Shown: positions 18,024-26,636, counted from the stretch's first letter. The stretch: DNA of 64,000 bases from Lentisphaerota bacterium (GCA_024225035.1 JAAEMX010000018.1:1-64000); one strand, 5' to 3'. Notes: generated by a model from the sequence alone, not told the origin. A program made the numbers and translations.

Positions 18024-18589
18024 CAGTGGTCGCCCCTCCGGTATTTTTTCCAATCAATTTCATAAACTCCATCCTGACCGTTGTTCTCATTAAACTCAAC
18101 AGCCAATTTGCGATCATCACTGACATCTACTTTCATCCCCACGTAATCCGCGCGTATCGGGAATTCCCGGTTACCGCGGTCGATGAGAACTGCCAGTCGG
18201 ATCAATTCCGGTCTGCCGTAGTCGGTTACGGCGTCCAGAGCTGCCCGGATTGTGCGTCCTGATGACAAGACATCGTCTACCAGGATTACAGCGGTGTCAT
18301 TCATATCGAAAGGTATAGTTGTTGCATGAATGATCGGCAATGATTTACGCATGCCAATGTCATCACGATACATTGAAATATCCAGCAAAGCCAGTTGTGG
18401 GCGGTACCCAGTTCTGCTCTCGAGTTTGGCGATAATGCGCTCGGCCATAGGCACACCCTGTCTGTGGATGCCGATCATGGCGAATTCACGGGGATTATCA
18501 CTTAGAAACTCGGAAATAATAGCATCTGCGACGCGTGTGATCGCCGCCTGGACTTCGCTGCCGTTGCAAACTTCTCTTTTCGCAGGCAT
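18023..18589 (-). CDS. pyrR: PyrR bifunctional pyrimidine regulator / uracil phosphoribosyltransferase
   Basis: PyrR binds pyr leader RNA in response to UMP in many bacteria and has UPRTase activity. The 188 residues carry the PRPP-binding motif [18 protein letters not shown] (about 97-114), [15 protein letters not shown] and the LDISMYRDD segment. It heads the operon pyrR-pyrB-pyrC and shares one base with pyrB. CAGAGAG lies upstream of the ATG. A leader hairpin is present at 18729-18755, but I cannot find a convincing PyrR-binding loop, so the mode of control here is open. Confidence 0.93.
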   Translation of the reverse strand: MPAKREVCNGSEVQAAITRVADAIISEFLSDNPREFAMIGIHRQGVPMAERIIAKLESRTGYRPQLALLDISMYRDDIGMRKSLPIIHATTIPFDMNDTAVILVDDVLSSGRTIRAALDAVTDYGRPELIRLAVLIDRGNREFPIRADYVGMKVDVSDDRKLAVEFNENNGQDGVYEIDWKKYRRGDH

Positions 18590-18728
18590 AATACTCTCTG
18601 AAAGTTAGTTTCCGGTTTCGAAATAATAGTCCAATAATCACATCTTTCCAATCCTGAACCGTTAAAAATTGATAAAACTTTTTGTGAAAGCGTAAAACGA
18701 CTGTAATTACCATGCATTTTATGTCCTG

Positions 18729-18755
18729 AAAAAGTGTTGCAATGCAAAACTTTTT
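18729..18755 (-). promoter_or_regulatory. Hairpin in the pyrR leader
   Basis: On the minus strand, about 140 nt before pyrR, a 27-nt stretch folds into a stem of about 11 bp with one mismatch, ending in five T residues. It could be an attenuator-type terminator for the pyr operon. The remaining leader contains no obvious antiterminator, and the T-run is short. Confidence 0.35.
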
Positions 18756-18823
18756 GAATCCTTGTATTTTACCTCTTAATATAATATAATTATTTTCCAA
18801 ATCGGCAAAGAAAGGTATCTTGA

Positions 18824-19030
18824 GTGAATCATTTTGCCCTGCGTTCTTTTATAGTTTATAGCTGCCTTTTTTCTAGTTTCGCGTGTTTCTGTAGATAAAG
18901 AGAAAACTAAGCCCAAAACACTCAAAGAATATATCGCATTGGCTGCACTATGAATCCGGTTGAGGCTAAGAAATGGCAGGATTGATTAAATGAGGCGCTG
19001 GCAAAAGAAAATAATCGCAGCTCGAAATAA
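18824..19030 (+). pseudogene. Decayed small secreted-protein gene
   Basis: A GTG start at 18824, with AAAGAAAGG upstream, opens a signal-peptide-like stretch (VNHFALRSFIVYSCLFSSFA). It hits a stop after 24 codons. The next frame continues with a Lys/Thr-rich segment ending KEYIALAAL. The original frame then resumes with MNPVEAKKWQD, a stop, and LNEALAKENNRSSK before a final TAA. Two compensating frameshifts plus an in-frame stop suggest a small exported protein gene that has decayed. Sequencing error is the alternative. The rest of 18600-19135 shows no gene. Confidence 0.4.
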
Positions 19031-19135
19031 ATAAAACTCTGGTTGGAAAATTCACTTTGAACTTTTGTTTTGTTGTAATATATTAGATTCCACACAAGAT
19101 AGCGTTTGGACCTTAATCGTTAAAAAAAGGAATTC

Positions 19136-19597
19136 ATGATGAAGAAAGAAACTACTAAAAGATTTGGCTTGAAAACAGCAATTATGATTGCAGCTGGAGT
19201 TCTTCTGGGTAGCCAGGTTATGCTGAGCAGTGGATGTGCTCTGCTTCTGATTGGTGGAGCTGCGGGAGCAGGTATTGCTGGTACGGCTTACTATATGGGT
19301 GAACTCCAGGGTGAAGTTGATGCAAAACCGGCTGAAATAAAAGAAGCTTCTACCAAAGCTCTAGAAAAACTGAAACTGAAACTGATTTCTGCCACAGGTG
19401 ATGAGCTCTCAACTAAGATTACCGCTCGTACCGCTCAGGATGATGAAGTTAAAATCCTTGCTAAGCTGCAGAAAGATGGCAAGAGCAAAGTTTACATTCG
19501 TGTAGGTAGCTTTGGCGACCGCACAATGAGTGAAAACATCTTTAGTGAAATCAAAAAAGTTTTGCCTGAAGTTCAGAAAGAAGCCAAAAAGAAATAA
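19136..19597 (+). CDS. DUF3568-family lipoprotein
   Basis: The 153-residue protein has a lipoprotein signal: basic start, hydrophobic core, lipobox MLSSGC with Cys at about 34. This is followed by the small-residue membrane-like stretch LLLIGGAAGAGIAGTAYYMG typical of DUF3568. The mature domain includes helices (ASTKALEKLKLKL) and strands ending in VYIRVGSFGDRTMSENIFSEI, the family's conserved C-terminal pattern. It is anchored in the envelope; no biochemical role is established. AAAAAGGAATTC lies upstream of the ATG pair at 19136/19139. A terminator follows at 19615. Confidence 0.8.
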   Translation: MMKKETTKRFGLKTAIMIAAGVLLGSQVMLSSGCALLLIGGAAGAGIAGTAYYMGELQGEVDAKPAEIKEASTKALEKLKLKLISATGDELSTKITARTAQDDEVKILAKLQKDGKSKVYIRVGSFGDRTMSENIFSEIKKVLPEVQKEAKKK

Positions 19598-19614
19598 GAT
19601 ATCGTGTATTTTCC

Positions 19615-19643
19615 AGAGGTCCCATTAGGGATCTCTTTTTTTT
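19615..19643 (+). terminator. Rho-independent terminator
   Basis: AGAGGTCCC (19615-19623) pairs with GGGATCTCT (19628-19636), including one G-T pair, and a T-run follows. It ends the DUF3568 gene. Confidence 0.8.
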
Positions 19644-19661
19644 GCCTGTAATCTTGGCATG

Positions 19662-19689
19662 AAAAAGGCGGGAAGAATTACTGCCCGCC
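19662..19689 (-). terminator. Rho-independent terminator
   Basis: GGCGGG (19667-19672) pairs with CCCGCC (19684-19689). Read leftward it is followed by TTTTTC. It ends the HAD gene at 19715-20776. Confidence 0.75.
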
Positions 19690-19714
19690 GTATGCTATGA
19701 TTTATTGTAAATGT

Positions 19715-20776
19715 TTATTCGCTCTGAACTTCATCAGAAGTTATTTCAATGATGTTGTCAGGGTGTTCAGGAAGCAGCTGCTTGAGGTCTCCGCGTGGTT
19801 CAACTGCAATGCAAAGGCTGTCTGGCTGTTTAGCAACGTAGCTGATCATGTGTACATCACCACCTGAATTTCCGGCTGCAAATCTGACTTTGGCTCCGGT
19901 TTTTTTCATCAGGTTTTTGACAACAACAAGCTTACCGACTTCATCAACAATGCGAAGCTTACCATCCGAATTTTCCACGTAACGGTTATCGTAAACATTT
20001 GAAAATGTGCCGTTCTTGAGCAATTTTAATCCATTTCCGGCAATGTGCCCTGTTTTGGGATTATAGGGAGAGCTGCACAGTTTAAAGTTATAGCGAAGTC
20101 CGCTTGAGTATTCAAGATTATTCTCGATATATTTGATTTCCTCAGCAACAAAATTTGGGTTGCTACCTGTAATAATCCAAACTTCAATTCCTGAGTCAAC
20201 GATTTTTTGTAAAACATCAAGCATTGGCAAAAAAGCATATCTTTCAACTTCTATTTCACCAAGAAAACGCTGTACGCCTTGGGTGATATTCTCCGGAGTC
20301 ATACCTGCCAGCAGTAATGATGTGGCAATGAATTTTCTGAATCCATGAGACGGAATATTGGTACGTCCCTCAAGGTATTTTGTGAAACTAACGACGTTAT
20401 CTTTAAACTTTTCATCTAGAGTGTCATACATGGGAAAAACAGGGAAGCTGAATTTTGATGCATGGAATGCCATCCAGAGATACCAGGCAGGCTGTCCAGC
20501 ATAAAGCTCATTATTCAATTCAGGAACAGGGATATTTTCACAGAACAGAGTGCCATCCCAGTCAAACACGGCAATGATTTTTTTGAAGCGGTTTTCTTCA
20601 ATAAAGTTATTTATGCGTTTCAGCTTTTGATAAGCGGCTTTATCCTGAAAGTTCCAGTGAGGGTAATCCGTTTTTAGAGGCTCAATTGCCGTACTGGAGA
20701 TTGAACTTAATCCGAAGGTTACTACTAACAGGGCTACTGCAAGCACTCGTACTGTTCCGGGAAAAATTTTTCTCAT
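19715..20776 (-). CDS. Secreted HAD-superfamily phosphatase, copy 1
   Basis: The 353-residue protein has an Sec signal peptide (MRKIFPGT... hydrophobic to about residue 30). A HAD hydrolase domain follows. Motif I is AVFDWDGTLF with nucleophile D72 and general acid D74. Motif II is the Thr in VWIITGSNP. A late AGNSGGDVHMI supplies the motif IV Asp. The order resembles phosphoserine-phosphatase-like (SerB, C1-cap) HADs, here exported to the periplasm. The substrate is unknown; phosphate scavenging from phosphoesters is plausible. GGAGCATC lies before the ATG. A close paralogue lies immediately upstream at 21003. Confidence 0.85.
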   Translation of the reverse strand: MRKIFPGTVRVLAVALLVVTFGLSSISSTAIEPLKTDYPHWNFQDKAAYQKLKRINNFIEENRFKKIIAVFDWDGTLFCENIPVPELNNELYAGQPAWYLWMAFHASKFSFPVFPMYDTLDEKFKDNVVSFTKYLEGRTNIPSHGFRKFIATSLLLAGMTPENITQGVQRFLGEIEVERYAFLPMLDVLQKIVDSGIEVWIITGSNPNFVAEEIKYIENNLEYSSGLRYNFKLCSSPYNPKTGHIAGNGLKLLKNGTFSNVYDNRYVENSDGKLRIVDEVGKLVVVKNLMKKTGAKVRFAAGNSGGDVHMISYVAKQPDSLCIAVEPRGDLKQLLPEHPDNIIEITSDEVQSE

Positions 20777-20938
20777 TGATGCTCCTTAAGGTTTTTTGTG
20801 GGTTATGCTAATAAAGGTTTGCCTAATCTAAAATAGTCTTCAACGGTTTAATTTCAATCGTATTCTTTCACAATAAGTTGCTTATAATCAAAAAAGAATT
20901 ATTATTTTTTGAAAGTCAAAAGGTGAAATGGTAGTAAA

Positions 20939-20991
20939 GGTAGAAAAAGCGCTATGGAACAAAATATATTTTGATTTGTGCTTTTTCTACC
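20939..20991 (-). terminator. Hairpin terminator between the two HAD genes
   Basis: The arms at 20939-20950 and 20980-20991 (GGTAGAAAAAGC / GCTTTTTCTACC) are a perfect 12-bp inverted repeat with a 29-nt loop. It lies just after the stop of the upstream HAD gene (21003). The loop is long and the T tail short, so its strength is uncertain. Confidence 0.5.
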
Positions 20992-21002
20992 AGACAACTG
21001 TT

Positions 21003-22103
21003 TTACCTTGTTTGATCGCTGTGTGCAGATGTGTATAAAGTGGATTTTTGATACATCACTTCTTCCGTAGTGAGTTCAATTATCGTATGGGGATACTTTG
21101 GGAGCAATTCCCTTAGTTTTCCTCTTGTCTCCACTGCAATGCATAGTCCGGCTGGCTGTTTAGCAACATAATTAATCATAGAGTAGTCGCCGCCCGAATT
21201 ACCTGCCGCAAATTCGATCGTCTTACCAGTACAGTTTTCCAGGTTTCTCATAACGATAAGCTTACCTGTTTCATTCACTATATAGAGTTTTCCATCTGGA
21301 CTTCTCACATACATATCATCGTAAAAATTAGAAAACTTGCCATTCTTGAGGCGCTTTAGACTGTTTCCGGCAATGTGTCCGGTTGCGGAGTCATAGGGAG
21401 AGCTGCTTATCGCAAAGTTGTAATTGCGGTCGCTTGAGTACTTGAAGTTGTCTTCAATGTATTTGATTATGGCTGCTACAAAATATTGGTTACTCCCGGT
21501 AATAATCCACACTTCGATACCGGAATCAACAAACTTCTGCAGTACATCAAGCATGGGGAAGTAAAAAAGATGTTTTGTCTCCTGAGAATCTAGAAATTGT
21601 TGTACACCTTCTATTATATTTTCAGGTGTCATTCCTGCAAGCACAAGAGAATTCGCTATAAAAGTTGGATACCCTTGCCAAGGGACATTGGTACGCCCTT
21701 CTATATACCTCGTAAAACTGATTATATTCTCTTTGAATTTGTTGTCAACAGTGTCCTGCATTGGAAAAGGCTTAAAGCTTAGGGTTGAAGCATTTTTCAG
21801 CATCCAAAGATAAAAAGCAGGTTGTCCCGGGTATTCTCCTCCCATTTCCGGCTCTGATAATCTTTCGTAGAATAGTGTGCCGTCCCAGTCAAATACAGCT
21901 ATGACTTGTTTGTCCTTGTTTTTTTCAATAAAAGAGTTGATACGTTTGAGTTTTTTGTAGGCAGACTTGTCATGGAAGTTCCAATGCGGATAGTCAGTTT
22001 TTTGAGGTGCAGACGCGTGGGATGGGGTTGAGTATGTTCCGATGGTGATCACTAGCATTAAGATTGCCAGCAATTTTGCTGTTCCGGGAAAGAATCTTCT
22101 CAT
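21003..22103 (-). CDS. Secreted HAD-superfamily phosphatase, copy 2
   Basis: This 366-residue tandem paralogue of the gene at 19715 is alignable over its whole length. The signal peptide ends near SHA|SAP. KTDYPHWNFHDKSAYKKLKR is shared almost exactly. The motif I Asp residues are again D72/D74 (AVFDWDGTLFYE), with IITGSNQYF as motif II and AGNSGGDYSM as motif IV. The C-terminus is about 13 residues longer. Both copies have their own ribosome site and hairpin, so they may be expressed separately. All catalytic residues are kept in both, so neither looks decayed. Confidence 0.85.
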   Translation of the reverse strand: MRRFFPGTAKLLAILMLVITIGTYSTPSHASAPQKTDYPHWNFHDKSAYKKLKRINSFIEKNKDKQVIAVFDWDGTLFYERLSEPEMGGEYPGQPAFYLWMLKNASTLSFKPFPMQDTVDNKFKENIISFTRYIEGRTNVPWQGYPTFIANSLVLAGMTPENIIEGVQQFLDSQETKHLFYFPMLDVLQKFVDSGIEVWIITGSNQYFVAAIIKYIEDNFKYSSDRNYNFAISSSPYDSATGHIAGNSLKRLKNGKFSNFYDDMYVRSPDGKLYIVNETGKLIVMRNLENCTGKTIEFAAGNSGGDYSMINYVAKQPAGLCIAVETRGKLRELLPKYPHTIIELTTEEVMYQKSTLYTSAHSDQTR

Positions 22104-22334
22104 AGAATGTCCCTGATTTGATTTGATGCGCTAATAAAAACACGACTAACATAAAATAGTTTAATGAGAGATTAATTCAATAGAATATTGTGAGATGCTA
22201 CATTAAATTTGCAGTAATTTTCAAGTAATTATAATGATAGCGTCGGTACAAGTTTTTATGTATCAGGTTACTATTGCTGTTAACTTAGATGGAACGTGGC
22301 ATACTTTTCCATTTGAAGAGCAGGCTATAAAAAA

Positions 22335-22362
22335 ATCCCCGCATCTCTAGAGACACGGGGAT
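22335..22362 (-). terminator. Rho-independent terminator of pnp
   Basis: ATCCCCG (22335-22341) pairs with CGGGGAT (22356-22362). Read leftward the hairpin runs into a T7 tract. Confidence 0.85.
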
Positions 22363-22389
22363 GTGGATATCAAAAAAGCAATTAAATGC

Positions 22390-24498
22390 TTATTCGTCGC
22401 CAATCTCTTCAAGAGCAGCTTTGCGACTCAAGCGAATTTTACCGGATTGGTCAATATCAATGACTTTAACAGTAACAAATTCACCTTCATTACAGATATC
22501 TGTAACCTGACGTACGCGATAGTTAGCCATTTCAGAAATGTGAAGCAGGCCATCGCAGCCAGGGATTATTTCAACAAATGCGCCGAAGTCACGAACGTTA
22601 ACGACTTTACCGCGGTAGATTTTGCCGATTTCCGGCTCTGCGGTGCAACCGACAACACGATTCTTGGCAGCTTCGAGTTTTTCCTGATTTTCAGCCATGA
22701 TTTTGACAGTGCCGTCTTCTTCAACATCAATATCAGCACCAGTGTCTTCAGTGATAGAACGGATATTTTTTCCGCCAGGACCAATGAGAGCGCCGATTTT
22801 GTCAGGATTGATTTTGACAACAGCCATACCAGGAGCGTTAGGGCTGATTTTTTCACGAGGCTGAGTCATGCATGCTTCGATGCAGTCCAGAACTTTCATT
22901 CTGGAATCGTAGTTGCGCTTCATGCCTTCGCAAAGCAGGTCAATGCTGATTCCGGGCAGCTTAAGGTCAAGCTGGAAACCAGTGATTCCTTCGCGGGTAC
23001 CGCAAACTTTGAAGTCCATGTCGCCAAAGTGGTCTTCTGCACCGATGATGTCAGTAAGAAGCAGTTCTTTGCCGTTTCCGGTTATCAAACCGCAGGAGAT
23101 GCCGCCTACAGGTGCTTTGATCGGTACGCCGGCATCCATTAGAGCCAGAGTAGCACCACAAACGGACGCCATTGAAGTAGAGCCATTGGAAGACATAACT
23201 TCAGAAACACAACGTACTACGTACGGGAAGTCTTCCGGGATGACTTTGGCTACAGAGCGTTCTGCCAGATTACCGTGTCCGATTTCACGACGACCCGGGC
23301 CCATGATGCGGCCGACTTCGCCAACAGAGAAGTTGGGGAAGTTGTAATGCAGATAGAAACGTTTGTTGCCAGATTCAGGGCCGGTAATAATGTCGTATTC
23401 CTGGCTTGCTTTTTCGTTGCCAAGGGTAGCGATAACCAGAGCCTGAGTTTCACCACGGGTGAAAAGACCTGAGCCGTGAACTATTGGTAGCAGGTTTACT
23501 TCTGAAGTAAGCTCACGAAGATCTTCAATGCCGCGACCGTCAGGGCGGTACTGTTTTTCGAGAATAGCGTTACGGGTTGTTTTTTTGACGAGAGCGTCAA
23601 TACCCTTTTTCATTTCAAGCTTAAAATCATCGGCATCCATGTCTTCGAACTGTGCACGAAGTTCTTTCATGGCGCCGTCAAAAATTTCATCAAGAACAGC
23701 CAGGCGATCATTTTTACCGGGTACGAGGCAAGCTTCTTCAATTTTACCTTCGCAGTATTTATCTAACGCCTGTTCAATGGCTTCAGGAACCAAGTGCAGA
23801 ACAGGTTCTTTCTTTTTCTTACCGGCTTTAGCGGCAAGGTCAAGCTGAGCCTGAACCTGAACTTTTACAATTTCATTGGCGAAGCGCATTGCTTCTTCCA
23901 GGTCGGCTTCAGTCAGTTCATCACACTCACCTTCAATCATGATTACTTTGTCCGGAGAACCGGCATAGATAAGCTCCAGAGAGCTTTTCTTCATTTCATC
24001 ATGAGTAGGATTGGCAACAAGCTTGCCGTCAATTTTGCCAACGCGCAGTGCACCGATCGGGCCCATGAAAGGCAGGTCTGACAGAGTCAAAGCTGCAGAG
24101 GCGCCCAGAATACACATTACGTCTGATTCGTTTTTTCCATCAGCACTCAGGAGTAAAGCCTGAATCTGTACTTCATCATAGAAACCTTTAGGGAACAGCG
24201 GACGCAGTGGGCGGTCAGTTACGCGACAAGTAAGAATTTCTTTTTCGCTTGGACGACCTTCACGCTTGATATATCCGCCTGGAAACTTACCGGCAGCGCT
24301 GTATTTTTCTCTGTAATCCACTTGAAGTGGGAAGAAGTCAGTACCTGGACGGGCTGGTCCGGAGCAGGCAGCGACGAGTAAGACAGTGTCGCCCATGCGA
24401 ACAAGACATGACCCATTGGCAAGTTTTGCCACTTTGCCGGTGGAAATTTCCATCGATTTGTCTTCGGAGATATTAAATATTACTTTTTCTTCAGCCAT
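22390..24498 (-). CDS. pnp: Polyribonucleotide nucleotidyltransferase PNPase
   Basis: PNPase degrades RNA 3'-to-5' by phosphorolysis as a trimer and is a core degradosome enzyme. The 702 residues show the full layout. The first RNase PH domain begins near residue 10 (VARMGDTVLL-like). A helical linker follows, then the second catalytic RNase PH domain (RGETQALVIATLG, IMGPGRREIGHGNLAERS, GATLALMDAGVPIK). A KH domain carries IGALIGPGGKNI, and an S1 domain begins IGKIYRGKVVNVRDFGAFVE. It lies downstream of rpsO in the same order as in E. coli. The 334-bp gap between them contains the rpsO terminator and a long imperfect hairpin. Confidence 0.97.
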   Translation of the reverse strand: MAEEKVIFNISEDKSMEISTGKVAKLANGSCLVRMGDTVLLVAACSGPARPGTDFFPLQVDYREKYSAAGKFPGGYIKREGRPSEKEILTCRVTDRPLRPLFPKGFYDEVQIQALLLSADGKNESDVMCILGASAALTLSDLPFMGPIGALRVGKIDGKLVANPTHDEMKKSSLELIYAGSPDKVIMIEGECDELTEADLEEAMRFANEIVKVQVQAQLDLAAKAGKKKKEPVLHLVPEAIEQALDKYCEGKIEEACLVPGKNDRLAVLDEIFDGAMKELRAQFEDMDADDFKLEMKKGIDALVKKTTRNAILEKQYRPDGRGIEDLRELTSEVNLLPIVHGSGLFTRGETQALVIATLGNEKASQEYDIITGPESGNKRFYLHYNFPNFSVGEVGRIMGPGRREIGHGNLAERSVAKVIPEDFPYVVRCVSEVMSSNGSTSMASVCGATLALMDAGVPIKAPVGGISCGLITGNGKELLLTDIIGAEDHFGDMDFKVCGTREGITGFQLDLKLPGISIDLLCEGMKRNYDSRMKVLDCIEACMTQPREKISPNAPGMAVVKINPDKIGALIGPGGKNIRSITEDTGADIDVEEDGTVKIMAENQEKLEAAKNRVVGCTAEPEIGKIYRGKVVNVRDFGAFVEIIPGCDGLLHISEMANYRVRQVTDICNEGEFVTVKVIDIDQSGKIRLSRKAALEEIGDE

Positions 24499-24645
24499 TG
24501 TTAAAATTCCTTATTTTAGGCTAAATTTTTATGAGTCTCATGTGTATATAGTTATTCTGCTAATTTGTAAAATACACAAGAGTCGCGCTGATACAATCCT
24601 GGCGCGTAAATGAAAAGTATTTTGAGGAAGTCTATTAACTGCTGC

Positions 24646-24702
24646 GGAATCGCGGTATCAATACCCGGGCAATCGTCCGGATGTTGATAGCGGCCGAATT
24701 CC
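24646..24702 (-). promoter_or_regulatory. Long imperfect hairpin in the pnp leader
   Basis: The flanks GGAATCG (24646-24652) and CGAATTCC (24695-24702), and further in TATCAA (24656-24661) and TTGATA (24684-24689), are complementary. The top contains a CCGG/CCGG pairing. In E. coli the rpsO-pnp gap holds an RNase III-cleaved hairpin that mediates PNPase autoregulation, and this one occupies the same place. The function is inferred by position only. Confidence 0.45.
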
Positions 24703-24772
24703 ACAAATTAATGTTGACTTCATACTATCCATCCTCACAGCTCATAATATATCAACGATTTATAAAAAAGCA

Positions 24773-24806
24773 AACGGAACCGGGGAATAATATCACCAGT
24801 TCCGTT
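24773..24806 (-). terminator. Rho-independent terminator of rpsO
   Basis: AACGGAACCGG (24773-24783) pairs with CCAGTTCCGTT (24796-24806) with one mismatch or wobble. A TTGCTTTTTT tail follows leftward. Confidence 0.8.
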
Positions 24807-24832
24807 TCAAAAGTATAAAATTCTGCAGGAAA

Positions 24833-25099
24833 TTACTTTCTGCGAATACCAAGTTCGTCAGTAAGCTGCAGGTATTTTTCGTGATTTTCGCTGTTCAGGT
24901 ATTTCAACAGCTTTCTGCGCTGGCTTACCATTGAAAGGAGGCCGCGACGAGTGCTGTGGTCTTTTTTGTTTTCACGTAAGTGTTCAGTTAAATCTTTGAT
25001 ACGTTTGCTGAGAACAGCAACCTGAACTTCAGGTGAACCAGTATCGCCTTCTGTACGTCCGTATTTAGCGATGATTTCCAGTTTTTCTGCCTTGGTCAT
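24833..25099 (-). CDS. rpsO: 30S ribosomal protein S15
   Basis: S15 binds the central domain of 16S rRNA early in small-subunit assembly. The 88 residues are the family length and contain [15 protein letters not shown], the helix with [19 protein letters not shown] and the end [14 protein letters not shown], all diagnostic. AAAGAGGTATATA precedes the ATG. It is paired with pnp downstream. Confidence 0.97.
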   Translation of the reverse strand: MTKAEKLEIIAKYGRTEGDTGSPEVQVAVLSKRIKDLTEHLRENKKDHSTRRGLLSMVSQRRKLLKYLNSENHEKYLQLTDELGIRRK

Positions 25100-25375
25100 T
25101 ATATACCTCTTTAGTTTTCGTGTTCAGTAGCGCCTCTGTCAGGCAAAACAGAATTACCACATGAACCGTGTTAAAAAATCAATGAATCTTTAAAATATTC
25201 TTAAAATCAGGTTTTACAAATACTTGCATTTAAAAAGTGCAAAAAAATATTTTAGATGAGCATCTGAAGAATAAAGTTGCTGATTGATTCAGTGTTGGTC
25301 TTGCTTGCAGTTATTAATTTAATAGTTACAACGATATTTAAGGCGATATAATTTAATAGATGCGTGAATATGTTA

Positions 25376-25969
25376 CTAGGGAACTAAATTATTGATTTCT
25401 TTTTCGGACAAAATGTATTTGGGGATATAATTCATGAATTTGCATAAAAAATAAGATTCAAGATTCATCATAGCTCCAGGTAAACTTCCTTGATTTATAC
25501 GTTCAATATATGATTTTGTTTTAGATAATTGTGGAATGTTATCTAATGTTCTGAAAAGAGAAATCTCGATAATACGTTCGCCTCCAACAGCGATCCAGCA
25601 ATGCCCATCAAATTGCTGAGATTTAGAGAAAGTTTCTACATAATTAGTGTTATCATTGCCGAATATTCTTTGATTATTTATCTCAAGACAACCAGCTATC
25701 AAGTAAACAGGGAAAGATGAGCTATTTTTAAGTTCCTGCCAAAGTATGGCATTTAAATGTACACAGTAATATGGTTCATAAGGTAAGCGTGAAAGAGCTT
25801 TAGTCATGCAAGTTATAATAATTTTTTCATCGCTTGGAGATAGACAGTACTTTTGGAAGCAATTGGCATCGGATTGAGAAAATGTCTGCTTGATCCTCAT
25901 TGTGTGCAAGTTTTTCTTTATGAGTAAAAATTGCTTGGTTACAAAAGCTATATTTAGTGCAGAAATCAT
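25376..25969 (-). CDS. Hypothetical protein with papain/transglutaminase-like triad pattern
   Basis: The protein has about 197 residues and I could not assign a family. A Cys in a helix (PYYCVHLNAILWQ) is followed by strands, then FDGHCWIAVGGERIIEISLF. That order, Cys-helix, then G-H-x-W strand, then an acidic residue after a turn, is the layout of papain-fold (transglutaminase-like) enzymes; a catalytic role is inferred. No signal peptide is present. I choose the ATG at 25969 because a GGGGGG-AG ribosome site lies about 9 nt upstream; an earlier frame start at 26032 lies in the terminator region. The ribosome site sits inside a hairpin (25981-26011). Confidence 0.5.
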   Translation of the reverse strand: MISALNIAFVTKQFLLIKKNLHTMRIKQTFSQSDANCFQKYCLSPSDEKIIITCMTKALSRLPYEPYYCVHLNAILWQELKNSSSFPVYLIAGCLEINNQRIFGNDNTNYVETFSKSQQFDGHCWIAVGGERIIEISLFRTLDNIPQLSKTKSYIERINQGSLPGAMMNLESYFLCKFMNYIPKYILSEKEINNLVP

Positions 25970-25980
25970 AATCTTTTTCT

Positions 25981-26011
25981 CCCCCCTTCTCTTAATTAGC
26001 GGGAAGGGGGG
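25981..26011 (-). promoter_or_regulatory. Hairpin masking a ribosome-binding site
   Basis: CCCCCCTTC (25981-25989) pairs with GAAGGGGGG (26003-26011). On the minus strand the purine-rich arm is the Shine-Dalgarno sequence of the gene starting at 25969. Folding would hide it, suggesting translational control or simply low expression. Confidence 0.4.
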
Positions 26012-26022
26012 AAGCAATAAAA

Positions 26023-26058
26023 AAGAGCACATTCAATTATTATTTGATTTGTGCTCTT
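26023..26058 (-). terminator. Terminator overlapping the end of the STAS gene
   Basis: AAGAGCAC (26023-26030) pairs with GTGCTCTT (26051-26058). One arm lies within the last codons of the STAS gene. A T-run follows on the minus strand. Confidence 0.65.
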
Positions 26059-26548
26059 TTTTTAATCTTTTGACGTCTTCGTCGGCAAATTCAATCACTT
26101 TTTCAAATTTAGGTGCGTTTGCCTGGTCAATATCAACCAGCGTCTTATGGGCTTCTGAGACCGTTTCCGCGGCAGCCAGCTGATCTTTGGGGATTTCCTG
26201 TTTGGGGACATCAGCATTTTCTGCAGGTTTGATCTTCTTTTCAACAAAGTTAAAAAGTTTTTCAAGACCTAGCCCTTTTAGCAGGTGGCGGTTGTTGGAA
26301 TCGGCATTGATTATCTCTACAACCGCGTTTATTTTCTTGGCCTTAAGTCCAATCATGGCAAGGATTCCCATAAAAGTACTGTCCATGCCGGTGCAGGACT
26401 TAAGGTTAATAGTAATGCGCTGGAAATTACCTTCCAGATTTTTTGCGAAGTTACGCAGAGGAAGACCATACTCGAAGTTTGCTCTTCCTTCGACCTTTAT
26501 GTTGTAAACGCCTCGATTGTGCGCTATTAATAAATCCGCTTTCTTCAT
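26033..26548 (-). CDS. STAS-domain (anti-sigma factor antagonist-like) protein
   Basis: The 171-residue protein has an N-terminal STAS domain: strand VYNIKVEGRANFEY, helix, strand RITINLKSCTGMDSTFMGIL, where the Ser after Asp is the usual phosphorylation site of SpoIIAA-like proteins, and VVEIINADSNNRHLLKGLGL. The C-terminal 60 residues are charged and probably a flexible or helical tail. Such proteins switch partners with anti-sigma kinases, but no kinase of that type is adjacent, so the partner is unknown. It is cytosolic. It lies downstream of alaS with a gap of about 90 bp. Confidence 0.8.
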   Translation of the reverse strand: MKKADLLIAHNRGVYNIKVEGRANFEYGLPLRNFAKNLEGNFQRITINLKSCTGMDSTFMGILAMIGLKAKKINAVVEIINADSNNRHLLKGLGLEKLFNFVEKKIKPAENADVPKQEIPKDQLAAAETVSEAHKTLVDIDQANAPKFEKVIEFADEDVKRLKKEHKSNNN

Positions 26549-26636
26549 TTTCGCTTTTCTATCCCTGATTTTCGGCGTGATTAGTTTTTCAGGCCAAAAT
26601 AAGACTAACAGCCATTATAGATAATAATACACTATT

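Noticed and set aside
18498..18800. Two minus-strand frames upstream of pyrR
   Set aside because: They overlap the pyrR start region in other frames, have low-complexity translations and no ribosome sites.
22363..23142. A 259-codon frame antisense to pnp
   Set aside because: PNPase is unambiguous on the other strand. This frame runs through its S1/KH region and the terminator and shows no domain.
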